Assembly (NCBI RefSeq): GCF_003347205.1
Contig: NZ_QQBJ01000025.1
Coordinates: 1 to 64,000 of the forward strand
Direction of reading: 5' to 3'
Origin: Mycolicibacterium moriokaense
Lineage (GTDB): Bacteria; Actinomycetota; Actinomycetes; Mycobacteriales; Mycobacteriaceae
Length of the DNA stretch: 64,000 nt
Position numbers and translations under genes: made by a program. The notes beneath the pieces are model-generated. The model had not been told where the DNA came from and ran no database searches. It saw only the letters and a program-made list of their open reading frames with translations. This document shows positions 15,779-24,643 of this stretch, in pieces (positions within the stretch are counted from its first letter, which is position 1; each line of letters starts with the position of its first letter).

Positions 15779-15821
15779 TCTGCCTGTGCTTCTTCAGGGC
15801 TTCGTCGTAGGCTCGTCACTG

Positions 15822-16403
15822 ATGAGCACCCCAGCGTCGCGAAACAGGGCGACACCTGCCGCGGACACCGATCGCATGCAGGCGGCGCAACTGCTCGCCG
15901 ATGCCGCCGCGGCGGGCCGCCTGCCGATGACGGAGTACGAGTCCCGGCTGTCCAAGGCCTATTCCGCCAAGACGTACGACGAACTGGACCGGCTCAGCGC
16001 CGACCTGCCCGGCGCCGTCACCAGCGGCCGCAGAGGGGGCCCGTGCCGCCCCGCCCCGTCGACGCTGCTGCTCGCGATCATGAGCGGCTTCGAGCGCCGC
16101 GGCCGATGGAATGTGCCGAGGAAGCTGACGACCTTCACCCTGTGGGGCGGCGGTGTCGTCGACCTGCGCTACGCCGACTTCACCTCACCCGAGGTCGATA
16201 TCCACACCTACTCGATCATGAGCGGCCAAACGATCCTCGTGCCGCCGGAGGTGAACGTCGACTTGCAGGGTCACGCCGTGATGGGCACGTTCGATCACCT
16301 CGAGTACGGCGAAGGCCTGCCCGGCGCACCGCGAATCAGGATCCGCGGCTTCTCGCTGTGGGGCAAGGTCGCCGTCAAGCGCAAGAAGCGCAAGGCCGCC
16401 TAG
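15822..16403 (+). CDS. DUF1707 protein (Rv0966c-like)
   Basis: 193 aa. The N-terminal 55 residues are the DUF1707 (SHOCT-like) module (ADTDRMQAAQLLADAAAAGRL ... YDELDRLSADLP). The C-terminal part resembles the LiaF/cell-wall-stress beta domain (DLQGHAVMGTFDHLEYGEG). It ends in a basic tail (KVAVKRKKRKAA). Probably cytoplasmic or membrane-peripheral with a regulatory role. Start ATG with TAGGCT 8 nt upstream and no ribosome site, so again leaderless. Confidence 0.8.
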   Translation: MSTPASRNRATPAADTDRMQAAQLLADAAAAGRLPMTEYESRLSKAYSAKTYDELDRLSADLPGAVTSGRRGGPCRPAPSTLLLAIMSGFERRGRWNVPRKLTTFTLWGGGVVDLRYADFTSPEVDIHTYSIMSGQTILVPPEVNVDLQGHAVMGTFDHLEYGEGLPGAPRIRIRGFSLWGKVAVKRKKRKAA

Positions 16404-16438
16404 CGCGGACCTTGCGCTACCCGCTGATTGCACGACAC

Positions 16439-16945
16439 CTAATTGCACTGCGCCCGAATGGAGATCTTCGGCGCCAGAGACCCCGGGTCGCTCTCGAGAT
16501 TGCACTCGCGGATCGGCTGGACATTGCCGATGATGTTGCCCGGCGTCGTGTTCAACACGCCCTTCAACGAACCATTGGAACCGGTGGTGGTGTCGTAGTA
16601 GTACTGCTGGTCGTCGATGTCGTAGCGCAGCTTGCCCTGCTGGCCGAACACCTGGTGATACCCCTGGCCCACCGGTGAGGTGTCGAGCGCCTTGTTGACC
16701 GTCGACGATTGATTGAAGATCGAGTCGCCGAACTGCTGGGCCGCCCGCAGACCCGGCGCGGGATTGTCCAGGTTGGGTCGCCCGACGGCAGCACCCGGCG
16801 TGTCAGCCGCCACCTCGTTGGGCCCGGCGGCAGCAGCCGCCATGCCGGCCGGAGTAATCGCCGCGAGCGCGCCGCCGGCAGCCAACCCGCCGATGACCGT
16901 CCGCGTGCGCCGAGACCGTTCGGACATGCGCCGATGCTTCGCCAT
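16439..16945 (-). CDS. Secreted protein, conserved in mycobacteria
   Basis: 168 aa from an ATG with AAGGGG 8 nt upstream; the frame extends another 38 codons upstream but without such a site. A basic N-terminus (MAKHRRMSERSRRTRT) is followed by a hydrophobic Ala-rich signal segment to about residue 40. The mature part is Asn/Gln-rich with QYYYDTTTGS, and two Cys lie near the C-terminus (IRECNLES, RAQCN). Family not recognised. Confidence 0.78.
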   Translation of the reverse strand: MAKHRRMSERSRRTRTVIGGLAAGGALAAITPAGMAAAAAGPNEVAADTPGAAVGRPNLDNPAPGLRAAQQFGDSIFNQSSTVNKALDTSPVGQGYHQVFGQQGKLRYDIDDQQYYYDTTTGSNGSLKGVLNTTPGNIIGNVQPIRECNLESDPGSLAPKISIRAQCN

Positions 16946-17139
16946 ATATGGATCCCCTTCAGAAAACGGTCGCCCCCTCAGGCGACTCACAGGGAAACCT
17001 AACGTATGCGTCAATTCCTGTCTCGCCCGAATGCATATCACCGCAACGGGATTCGGCACCCTACCTAAGCGATGCGCTTACTGCATGAATCATCCACAGT
17101 CGCGTTTTCATCCACAGGCGAGAAAACTTCTGCGGTCGT

Positions 17140-17155
17140 TCGCACACATGTTCGA
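17140..17155. promoter_or_regulatory. SOS (LexA) box before the DUF222/HNH gene
   Basis: TCGCACACATGTTCGA matches the mycobacterial LexA box TCGAAC-N4-GTTCGA with one change. It ends 12 nt before the ATG of the DUF222/HNH gene. In M. tuberculosis several 13E12-family genes have LexA boxes, which fits. Confidence 0.7.
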
Positions 17156-17167
17156 TACCGTCGAGGC

Positions 17168-18868
17168 ATGGACACGCAACAGGACGAGATCCGCGCCGCT
17201 TTGGATGCGGTCGACGCGGCTTACGACCGGTTGCGTGCTGCGCGCTCGGATTCTGTTGGCAATGCCTTTCGCGTCACGGTTGCCGAACGCCTGGAACGCC
17301 AACACCGCGTCAATCGCGGGCAGATGTACCGCATCTTCGGCGAACTCGCGGAACCGCCCGACGGACCAGATGACCCAGACCTGCCCCGTGGCACCGTCAT
17401 CAGCAAGCTGCTGTGGCGCCGCCTAAGGATCACCGGCGCCGAGGTCAAGAACCGCATGGCGGTGGCCGCGCGAATACGACCGCGCCGCACCCTGACCGGG
17501 GTCGAACTGGAGCCGGAGCTTCCCGAACTGGCGGCCGCCGTCGAGAACGGCGACATCGGCGACAGTCACATCTCCGCCGTCACGAAGGCTCTCGACGCGC
17601 TGCCCTCCGCTCTATCTGTGGAGAAGAAAGAAAAAACCGAGCGAGTTCTGGTGGGCCAAGCGACATCCCAGGACGCGGCGTTCGTCGCCGGCATCGGTAA
17701 AGGGATCGCCAACTACTTCAACCCCGACGGCGACTTCGACGAACGGGACCGCGCCCGTCGTCGAGGCATCATCCTCGGCCCGCAACATCCCGACGGGTTG
17801 AGTCGCATCTCCGGCTGGGTCGAACCCGAGATGCGTAGCTACCTCGAAGTTGCCCGAGCTGCCGCGAGACCGGGCCGCCACCTGCCGGAGACCAAGGTCG
17901 ACCCCACGCCCAGTCACAAGTCTGAGTCCGACGCCGGGGCTGAGTCCGACGCCGGGGCTCAGTCCGACACCTTGTTCGACGCTTTCCTCGACGACGACCC
18001 CGCGCCCGCGCCGGAGCCGGCACCCGACTGCCCAGACGGCACCGGCGAAACCGACTGCACGGCCAGTGAATCCGACTGCACAGCCGGCGAATCCGAGGAC
18101 GCGCCCAGCGAATCCGACGGCACCACGGAAGAGGCCGACGACGCACCAGGCGACTCGGTCTGCGGCCCCATCGACCGCGACGGCCAGGTCGAAGTCGCAC
18201 CAGACTCGCGTAGCCCAGCGCAGCGCCTGCACGACGCCGTCCTACTCGGCCTACGCGCCGCCCTCTCCTCGGGCAGCTTTGGTCAACACCGCGGACTTCC
18301 GCTCACCGTCATCGCCTGTGCGAAGCTGAGCGAACTTGAACAAGCCGCCCGCGCCGTCAACAACCCCGACATCCCGATGCCGCCGCCCGCGCGCACCGGC
18401 GGCGGTTCGAGCCTGCCGATGCGTGACCTGATCCGGATGGCCGCCAACGCCATTCACTACCTCGCTATTTTCGACGATCACTCGGAGCGGCCGCTGTACC
18501 TCGCCCGCACCAAACGCATCGCAACCGCCGATCAACGCATCATCTGCTACGCGCGCGACCGCGGATGCACCCGGCCGGGCTGCACCGAATGCGGCTACCA
18601 CTGCGAGGTCCACCATGAGCCACCGTGGGAGAAGGGCGGCCGCACCGACGCCGACTCGGTGTTCTTCGGCTGCGAACCCGACCATGCGCTGCTGACCAAG
18701 GGAATCCTCGATGCCAAGGTCACCGACACCGGCCGAATCGCCTGGACCGACGGCACCGGCCCGCCCGAGGTCAACTTCGCCCACCATCCCGAGTCCCTCT
18801 TCGCCGACCTTTTCGAAGACTCTGACGACAACGGCGCCGACGAGGGGAACGGCGAAGATCCCGACTAG
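17168..18868 (+). CDS. DUF222 / HNH endonuclease-domain protein (13E12 repeat family)
   Basis: 566 aa. The N-terminal DUF222 region (about 1-260) is followed by an acidic low-complexity insert (about 255-350, repeats of SDAGAE and Asp/Glu/Ser-rich units). A second conserved helical part comes next, then a C-terminal HNH nuclease fold (about 475-525) with CTRPGCTECG, VHHEPPWEKGG and CEPDHALL. All key His and Cys residues are present, so it may be active. The start is the ATG just after a one-mismatch SOS box; expression is likely DNA-damage induced. These proteins are multicopy in mycobacteria and their role is unclear. Confidence 0.9.
   Translation: MDTQQDEIRAALDAVDAAYDRLRAARSDSVGNAFRVTVAERLERQHRVNRGQMYRIFGELAEPPDGPDDPDLPRGTVISKLLWRRLRITGAEVKNRMAVAARIRPRRTLTGVELEPELPELAAAVENGDIGDSHISAVTKALDALPSALSVEKKEKTERVLVGQATSQDAAFVAGIGKGIANYFNPDGDFDERDRARRRGIILGPQHPDGLSRISGWVEPEMRSYLEVARAAARPGRHLPETKVDPTPSHKSESDAGAESDAGAQSDTLFDAFLDDDPAPAPEPAPDCPDGTGETDCTASESDCTAGESEDAPSESDGTTEEADDAPGDSVCGPIDRDGQVEVAPDSRSPAQRLHDAVLLGLRAALSSGSFGQHRGLPLTVIACAKLSELEQAARAVNNPDIPMPPPARTGGGSSLPMRDLIRMAANAIHYLAIFDDHSERPLYLARTKRIATADQRIICYARDRGCTRPGCTECGYHCEVHHEPPWEKGGRTDADSVFFGCEPDHALLTKGILDAKVTDTGRIAWTDGTGPPEVNFAHHPESLFADLFEDSDDNGADEGNGEDPD
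17923..17966 (+). repeat. 18-bp tandem repeat in the acidic insert
   Basis: GAGTCCGACGCCGGGGCT is repeated in frame and followed by a partial third copy. It encodes ESDAGA units in the linker of the DUF222/HNH protein. Confidence 0.8.
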
Positions 18869-18929
18869 CGGCCGCCATGCGACCGCGACACCTTCCGCAG
18901 TTTCATGTGGGTGGCGTTGGCCGCCGTGA

Positions 18930-19202
18930 TCAATTCTTTCGGGATGCCTCGAGGGCGGAAAGGGTTGCGCCGGTCTTGCGGCGGGTACTGGCGGATTGCT
19001 TGCGCACCGACTGCGCCGACTCGCGGATCTCTCGTGCCCGCCCACGGGCCGCGGCAGCATGGGATCGCGTCGCGGCGCGCTGCGCAGCGTGGGCGCGCGT
19101 CCGATACGCCTTCTGTCGGCAGGCCCCGCAGCAATAGAGCGCGTCGGCGCGACCGTAGAACGACGTGCCACACCAGCAACACTGGAGGCGGGCAGCGGCC
19201 AT
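18930..19202 (-). CDS. Small zinc-ribbon protein
   Basis: 90 aa. The N-terminus has CCWCG (8-12) and YCCGACRQKAYR (about 23-34), a four-Cys zinc knuckle like those in small mycobacterial hypothetical proteins. The rest is Arg/Ala-rich, strongly basic and probably helical. A nucleic-acid role is plausible but unproven. No ribosome site precedes the ATG; TAGGCG about 12 nt upstream could be a leaderless -10. It is convergent with the DUF222/HNH gene. Confidence 0.62.
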   Translation of the reverse strand: MAAARLQCCWCGTSFYGRADALYCCGACRQKAYRTRAHAAQRAATRSHAAAARGRAREIRESAQSVRKQSASTRRKTGATLSALEASRKN

Positions 19203-19347
19203 AGTCGGATGTTACGCCTATCCGTAACACGATTACTACAGGTTCACTGAGATGTCCACGCACTCAAGCGGATAGACGATTGCGGCGTGGCAACAGACCT
19301 TCCAGAGGCGTAGCGTCGGAAATTGCCTTGAGGAGAAGGGCAGCGCC

Positions 19348-19521
19348 ATGAATGTCCATGCCGATGACAGCCATAGGTCCGATTCCGCCGAAGACTCCGC
19401 CGATGACCCGCCCTCGCGGGAACATCCAACAGAATCTGGTCGACCTCATCCCGGATTGACCTCCGAACACCGCGAAGAGCTACGGGCGCGGATGCGGCAG
19501 CGGTTCGGGCTGGGCGGCTGA
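19348..19521 (+). CDS. Small hydrophilic protein upstream of the FHA gene
   Basis: 57 aa, with AGGAGAAGGG upstream of the ATG. The first half is Asp/Ser/His-rich and disordered; the second half (GLTSEHREELRARMRQRFGLGG, residues about 36-57) looks like one amphipathic basic helix. It ends 31 nt before the FHA gene, so the two may be one unit. Family not recognised; too short for certainty. Confidence 0.5.
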   Translation: MNVHADDSHRSDSAEDSADDPPSREHPTESGRPHPGLTSEHREELRARMRQRFGLGG

Positions 19522-19552
19522 ATCCGATGTATTCGATGCAAGGCCAGAACGG

Positions 19553-19909
19553 GTGACCGGCACAGGCATCCCAGCGCCTGACGGGGGCACCGGGAGTACC
19601 GCGAACCATTTGCAGGCGGTCGTCGTGAAGCGCGGTCCGAACGCCGGGCGCCGATTCCCGCTCGATCAACCCGTCACCTCCGTTGGCCGCAACCACGACA
19701 GCGACATCTTCCTCGACGACGTGACCGTCGGTCGCAAGCACGCCCAACTCCGAAGGCAAGGGCTCGACGTCCACATCGTCGACCTCGACAGCCTCAACGG
19801 CACCTACGTGAACGACAAGCACGTGCGGTCAGCGCCATTGACCAACGGCGACCGGATCAACATCGGCAAGTTCCGGTTGGTGTTCCTCGCAAGCCCCTCC
19901 ACGGGCTAG
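19553..19909 (+). CDS. FHA-domain protein
   Basis: 118 aa, almost all one forkhead-associated domain that binds phosphothreonine peptides. The signature residues are present: VGRNHDSDIFLDD, VGRKHAQLR and SLNGTYVND. It lacks the N-terminal Thr-Thr phosphorylation motif of GarA/OdhI, so it is a GarA-like reader without that switch. Partners would be substrates of Ser/Thr kinases; none is encoded nearby. GTG start with AAGG about 10 nt upstream. Confidence 0.85.
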   Translation: MTGTGIPAPDGGTGSTANHLQAVVVKRGPNAGRRFPLDQPVTSVGRNHDSDIFLDDVTVGRKHAQLRRQGLDVHIVDLDSLNGTYVNDKHVRSAPLTNGDRINIGKFRLVFLASPSTG

Positions 19910-19915
19910 CGGTCC

Positions 19916-21901
19916 TCAGCGGCGGCGACGCGACCGCAAGTAGTCGCCGACGACCGCGGCTCCCAAACCGTCGAGGTCGGGCACCACGACGCGGCCTTCC
20001 ACCCGCCGCGCGACCTGATCGATGAACCTGGCCAGGCCCGGATCGTTGCCCAGCCGGAAGATCGTGACCTGAGCCCCCAACCGCGCCATGTCGTCGAATC
20101 CCTTGACGGTGTGGGCGATTGTCCGCGGATGCGGCGGATAGTCGAAGAACACCGCGGAACGGCCGTCGTCATCGGCGTATCGCTCCAGGTGCGCCGTCGG
20201 CTCGCCGTCCGTCACGACCAGCACCACCGGCTGCGCGTTGGGATGACGGCGCAGGTGGCGCCCCGCGAGCGCCAGCGCGTGGTGCAGGTTGGTGCCCTGC
20301 TCGTACACGCCCTCCAGCCCGGTCAGCTCCGCGGGCGACACCGTCCGCGCATATCGGCCGAATGCGATGATCTGCAACGCATCCGAGCGGAACCGGGTAC
20401 TCACCAGATGGCTCAGCGCCAGCGCCGTTCGCTTCATCGGCAGCCAGCGATTCTCCATCACCATCGAGAACGAAGTGTCCACCAGCAACGCCACGGCGGC
20501 CTGCGCGCGGGTCTCCGTCTCCGACACCTCGACGTCGTCGACGGTGATGTGCAGTGGCTTCTCCACCACACCCGTACCCGCCTGCCGCAGAACCGCATTG
20601 GTCAGCGTGCGGGTGACGTTCCACGGCTCGGTGTCGCCGAACTGCCATGCCCGCGTCGCACCCGTCATCTCACCGGCCGCACCGGCCCTTCTCGTCTCGC
20701 GTTCACCGTGCCGGCCTGACAGCTGCTGGGCGACATCGCGCAACGCGGTCTGGCCCAGCTGGCGCATCGCCTTCGGCGACAGCCGCCACTGCCCGTCGGA
20801 CCCGCGGTCCAGAAAGCCCTGCTCCATCAGCGCCTTTTCCAGCTCGGAGAGCGTGCGCGCGTCGACGGCGGCCTCCTCGCCCAGCTGGCGAGCCAGCATC
20901 TCGAGATCGACGTCCTCCATCGTCGCGCCCGCATAGCTCTGCGACAGCGCCTCGGCGAGCTGCTCGAGCTCGGCGATGTCGGCCATCGCCTGCGCGCCCT
21001 CACCCATGCCCATCGGGTTGTCGCCGGAGAAGCGTGACGAACCGGTCCAGTCCTCGCCCGGCCGCGCCGCCTGCAGGTGCGAGTCGAGCCGGTTCAGCGC
21101 GTTCATCAACGACGGCGATCCGAATGCCTGCTGCGCCAACGCATCCAGTTCGGCGCGCTGGTCGACGGACAGGCTGTTGCGGAACCGCTGCGCGGCTGCG
21201 GCACGCTGCGCCAGCGAGTCCAGCAACTCGTCGACGTTGCGCGGGTTCTCGGGGAAGAACTCGCCGTGCTTGCGCATGAAGTCGTCAAAATCCTGCTGAG
21301 TGTCCTCACCGCGAGAGTGCTTGTCCAGCAGGTCATTCAGATCGTCGAGCATGTCGTTGACGCGCTGCCGGTCCTCGTCGGTCGCGTTCTCCAGCGCCTG
21401 CTTCATCCCGGCGAAACGCTGGTCGAGCATCTCGCGGCCGAGCAGATCCTTGATCTGCTCGTACTTCTCGCGCGCTTCCTGGCTGCGCCAGTCGTAGTCG
21501 GACAATTCCTGCACAGCCTTGGCAGGCGACGGCGGCAGCGACTCGATCCGCATCTCGTTGAACCGGGCGTCGTCGTCGAGCGCCCGCGCCAGTTCCTTGC
21601 GTTCGGCCAGCACCGCCTCGTCGAGCAGCTTCTTGATCTCCTGCAGCGTGCCGTCGAGGTTGTTGCGCTGCAACAGCTCCCGGCGACGACGGTTGGCTTC
21701 GGCGGCCAGCTTGTCGGCGCCGCGCATGTTCTGGGTGCCGCGCCGCAGCAGTTCCTGCATGGCGCGACGCGGCGACGAGCCCTCCATCACGTCCTGGCCG
21801 ATGGCCTCGAGTGCATCGCGCAGATCGACCGGCGGCGCCAGCGGGTCGGGCCCGCCGGTGTAGCCGGAGTAACGGGACGAGCGCCCGTGCCCTCTAGCCA
21901 T
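19916..21901 (-). CDS. VWA-domain protein (Rv0959-like)
   Basis: 661 aa. The long N-terminal region is charged and helical (coiled-coil-like). The C-terminal ~190 residues form a von Willebrand A domain with MIDAS residues Asp475-x-Ser-x-Ser (DTSFS) and a TDGEPT segment. The N-terminus MARGHGRSSRYSGYTGG follows an ATG inside the end of the upstream ATPase gene (8-nt overlap). MoxR/magnesium-chelatase-type ATPases and VWA proteins work as a pair in metal insertion or complex assembly; here the client is unknown. Confidence 0.88.
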   Translation of the reverse strand: MARGHGRSSRYSGYTGGPDPLAPPVDLRDALEAIGQDVMEGSSPRRAMQELLRRGTQNMRGADKLAAEANRRRRELLQRNNLDGTLQEIKKLLDEAVLAERKELARALDDDARFNEMRIESLPPSPAKAVQELSDYDWRSQEAREKYEQIKDLLGREMLDQRFAGMKQALENATDEDRQRVNDMLDDLNDLLDKHSRGEDTQQDFDDFMRKHGEFFPENPRNVDELLDSLAQRAAAAQRFRNSLSVDQRAELDALAQQAFGSPSLMNALNRLDSHLQAARPGEDWTGSSRFSGDNPMGMGEGAQAMADIAELEQLAEALSQSYAGATMEDVDLEMLARQLGEEAAVDARTLSELEKALMEQGFLDRGSDGQWRLSPKAMRQLGQTALRDVAQQLSGRHGERETRRAGAAGEMTGATRAWQFGDTEPWNVTRTLTNAVLRQAGTGVVEKPLHITVDDVEVSETETRAQAAVALLVDTSFSMVMENRWLPMKRTALALSHLVSTRFRSDALQIIAFGRYARTVSPAELTGLEGVYEQGTNLHHALALAGRHLRRHPNAQPVVLVVTDGEPTAHLERYADDDGRSAVFFDYPPHPRTIAHTVKGFDDMARLGAQVTIFRLGNDPGLARFIDQVARRVEGRVVVPDLDGLGAAVVGDYLRSRRRR

Positions 21902-23276
21902 AGACGGTTTCGCCCTCTCCGGACACCTTGTCGATACGTTTCGCCAAATACAAAGCCTCCAGGGCCAATTCGACGGCGGCCGCACGCTGGCCGTCCGACG
22001 TCGCCTCGAGCCGTTCCTGCACCTTGGCGATCGCGGGCACCTCCGGCACCGCGGCCAGCACGTCTCGCGCCGAAACGCGCTCGCCCGTAGTCACCGCCGT
22101 GCCGCCCTCGATGGCCACCACCAGCGGGCCGACGTCGATGCCGCCGAGCAGCCGCTGGGCAGTGTCGGCCGTCGCGCGCCGCAGTAGATGCTCCAGCACC
22201 GCCTGCTCGCGGCCCTCCTCGCCGGACTCGAACTCCAGCTTGCCGCGCAGCACGTCGATCACCGTGCCGAGGTCGACGACGCGCGCCACCGGTTCCCGCT
22301 CACCGAGGATCGCCGAGCGGTGCCGCGCCGCGGCCGCGACCGTCTCGGCGGCTGCGATCGCGAACCGCGCCGACACACCGGAGCGCTGGTCGACCGACGT
22401 CGACTCACGCAGCAGCCGGGCGAACCGGGCCAGGATCTGCAGCAGGTACTCGGGCACCTCCGCGGCCAGATGTGCCTCCTGCTCGATGACGCCGACCTCA
22501 GCGTCCAACTCGAGCGGGTAGTGTGTGCGGATCTCGGCGCCGAACCGGTCCTTGAGCGGAGTGATGATGCGCCCGCGGTTCGTGTAGTCCTCGGGGTTCG
22601 CGCTGGCGACGACCACCACGTCCAGCGGCAGCCGCAGCGTGTAGCCGCGCACCTGGATGTCGCGCTCCTCCATCACGTTGAGCATCGACACCTGGATGCG
22701 CTCGGCGAGGTCGGGCAGCTCATTGATCGCCACGATGCCGCGGTGCGCGCGCGGGATCAGGCCGTAGGCGATGGTCTCCGGGTCGCCGAGGCTGCGACCC
22801 TCGGCCACCTTGATCGGGTCGATGTCGCCGACCAGGTCGGCCACGCTGGTGTCAGGGGTGGCCAGCTTCTCGAAGTACCGCTCGCTGCGGTGCTTCCACT
22901 CGATCGGCAGGTCGTCGCCCGATTCGGCGACCCGCCGGATCGACTCCGGCGTGATCGGCGTGTACGGGTGCTCGCCCAGCTCAGAGCCCGCGATCACCGG
23001 CGTCCACTCGTCGAGCAGGCCGGCGAGCGCGCGCAGCAGGCGGGTCTTGCCCTGACCGCGCTCACCCAGCAGCACGACGTCGTGCCCGGCGATCAGCGCG
23101 CGCTCCAGCTGTGGCAGCACGGTGTCCTCGAAGCCCAGGATGCCGGGCCACATGTCGCGGCCCTCGGCCAGCGCGGTCAGCAAGTTCTCCCGGATCTCGT
23201 CGCGGACGCCACGCTCGCGGTGGCCAGAGGCGCGCAGCTCGCCGACGGTCCGGGGCAGATCATTAGATGACGTCAC
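21894..23276 (-). CDS. MoxR/ChlI-type AAA+ ATPase (Rv0958-like)
   Basis: 460 aa from a GTG with GGAG just upstream. Walker A is GERGQGKT (71-78), Walker B is IVAINELPDL, and sensor-1 is VVASANPED, with the sequence flavour of magnesium-chelatase ChlI. No chlorophyll pathway exists in mycobacteria, so it is a ChlI-like/MoxR chaperone. It is translationally coupled to the VWA gene. The pair is conserved next to purH in mycobacteria. Confidence 0.9.
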   Translation of the reverse strand: MTSSNDLPRTVGELRASGHRERGVRDEIRENLLTALAEGRDMWPGILGFEDTVLPQLERALIAGHDVVLLGERGQGKTRLLRALAGLLDEWTPVIAGSELGEHPYTPITPESIRRVAESGDDLPIEWKHRSERYFEKLATPDTSVADLVGDIDPIKVAEGRSLGDPETIAYGLIPRAHRGIVAINELPDLAERIQVSMLNVMEERDIQVRGYTLRLPLDVVVVASANPEDYTNRGRIITPLKDRFGAEIRTHYPLELDAEVGVIEQEAHLAAEVPEYLLQILARFARLLRESTSVDQRSGVSARFAIAAAETVAAAARHRSAILGEREPVARVVDLGTVIDVLRGKLEFESGEEGREQAVLEHLLRRATADTAQRLLGGIDVGPLVVAIEGGTAVTTGERVSARDVLAAVPEVPAIAKVQERLEATSDGQRAAAVELALEALYLAKRIDKVSGEGETVYG

Positions 23277-23371
23277 AACTCCACGCTACGTCGCGCTCCA
23301 CTTGAGCGCGTGCCTGCGCCCGCCACGTGAACAAAATGGTCAGATTTTGCACCCACGCGCCGAGGCGCCGA

Positions 23372-23800
23372 TCAGCAGTCCGTCCTGATCATGAACGTGG
23401 CCGACGACGTCTTGTTCGGCCGGTCACTGGTGTAGCCAACGGCGGTGCCGGTGAGGACGAAGTCGCCGTTGTCGATGCGGAATTTCGCGTCGCCCGTCGT
23501 GTACTTCCAGTACGAACCGGTGAAGCCGCCGAGATCGCGGATCTGCACCGACTGGGGACCCGACGGATCCCCCGTGGTGAACATCGCGGTGAAGCCGGGG
23601 GTGTCCTTCAGCGTGTGCAGCTTCCAGTCCCACCCGAACTGATCGCACGACACCGGATACGTCGTGCCCGTGTCGCGGCCGTCGATCGTCACCTGGGCGT
23701 TGCGGCTGCCGAGCGCCGGCGGCGGAGTGGCGCACCCGGCGAGACCGGCGATCACCGCCGCCACGCCTGCCGACACTCGCACCGCCCCAGACATATCCAT
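23372..23800 (-). CDS. Lipoprotein of the 19-kDa antigen (LpqH) family
   Basis: 142 aa with a lipoprotein signal (lipobox Leu-Ala-Gly-Cys at 20-23) and a compact beta domain starting VTIDGRDTGTTYPVSCDQF and ending ATFMIRTDC. The Cys pair and overall layout match the LpqH/LppE family of surface lipoproteins. The mature start is short and Pro-rich rather than Ser/Thr-rich as in LpqH. ATG with GGGGAAG upstream. Surface-exposed, likely triacylated; molecular role unknown. Confidence 0.82.
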   Translation of the reverse strand: MDMSGAVRVSAGVAAVIAGLAGCATPPPALGSRNAQVTIDGRDTGTTYPVSCDQFGWDWKLHTLKDTPGFTAMFTTGDPSGPQSVQIRDLGGFTGSYWKYTTGDAKFRIDNGDFVLTGTAVGYTSDRPNKTSSATFMIRTDC

Positions 23801-23996
23801 CGACTTCCCCGGCGAGAGCCGCGATATACATCACGTTTCGATAACCGTCTGCGGGGGAAGCGAGCCAACCCGCCAGCCTGCGTCTCTCACTGATCTGCCA
23901 ATGGTCCGTGACCGGATCGTTATGCCGACACGGATATGCGTACAGCGCAGCGGGAACACGTCATTTGAGGGTGCGGGGGCACGCGTCGAGGAGGAA

Positions 23997-24623
23997 ATGA
24001 TGATGGTCGACTCCACACATCGAGAACCAACGGGCAGGATGCAGATCCCCCGCAGCCGCGGTGCGACCAGCGGCTTCCTGGTGCTGTTGCTGGGGCTTTG
24101 GGGAGCGCTGATTCCGTTCCTCGGCAACAACTTCGGGTTCGGATACGGCGACGGCGGCACATGGACCGCGGCGCACGGGTGGCTTCAGGTGCTGCCCGGA
24201 ATCGCTGCCGCGGCCGGCGGTGTGCTGCTGCTGGTGTCGCGCAACCGGGCGACCGCGATGTTCGGCGGCTGGTTGGCCGTCGCCGCAGGCGCGTGGTTCG
24301 TCGTCGGCAGGACGCTCGCCGGGCCGCTGGCGATTCCCGAGATGGGCGGGCCGGTAGCCGAATCCGGCGCCAGCCGTGCCGCGTTGGAACTCGCCTACTT
24401 CACCGGGCTCGGCACGCTCATTGTTCTGCTTGCCGCAATGGCGTTGGGCCGCTTGTCAGTTCGCAGCCAGCGTGACATCAAATACGCCGAATCGGTGTCC
24501 GATGCCGCGATGCGGGACAACGCCACGATCCAGGCCGACGACACGTCGACCGACGTCGAATCCGATTCAGCGCGGCACGGCAGCTGGCGGGATTGGTTCG
24601 GCCGCAGGTCGACCGCTCACTGA
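23997..24623 (+). CDS. Conserved membrane protein with four helices
   Basis: 208 aa. Three ATGs in a row follow GAGGAGGAA; the second or third has the better spacing. Four membrane helices lie at about 25-45, 60-80, 85-105 and 133-155, and an acidic, Asp/Ser-rich cytoplasmic tail ends WFGRRSTAH. The FLGNNFGFGYGDGGTW loop between helices 1 and 2 faces outside. Family not recognised. Confidence 0.75.
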   Translation: MMMVDSTHREPTGRMQIPRSRGATSGFLVLLLGLWGALIPFLGNNFGFGYGDGGTWTAAHGWLQVLPGIAAAAGGVLLLVSRNRATAMFGGWLAVAAGAWFVVGRTLAGPLAIPEMGGPVAESGASRAALELAYFTGLGTLIVLLAAMALGRLSVRSQRDIKYAESVSDAAMRDNATIQADDTSTDVESDSARHGSWRDWFGRRSTAH

Positions 24624-24643
24624 CGGCGCGAGTCGGCCTGGAT

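Noticed and set aside
17072-17167. Upstream extension of the DUF222/HNH frame (start at 17072)
   Set aside because: It would place the SOS box inside the gene; the ATG at 17168 fits the box and the family N-terminus.
21894-23276. True magnesium chelatase
   Set aside because: ChlI-like motifs are present but no chlorophyll genes; better read as a MoxR/VWA chaperone pair.
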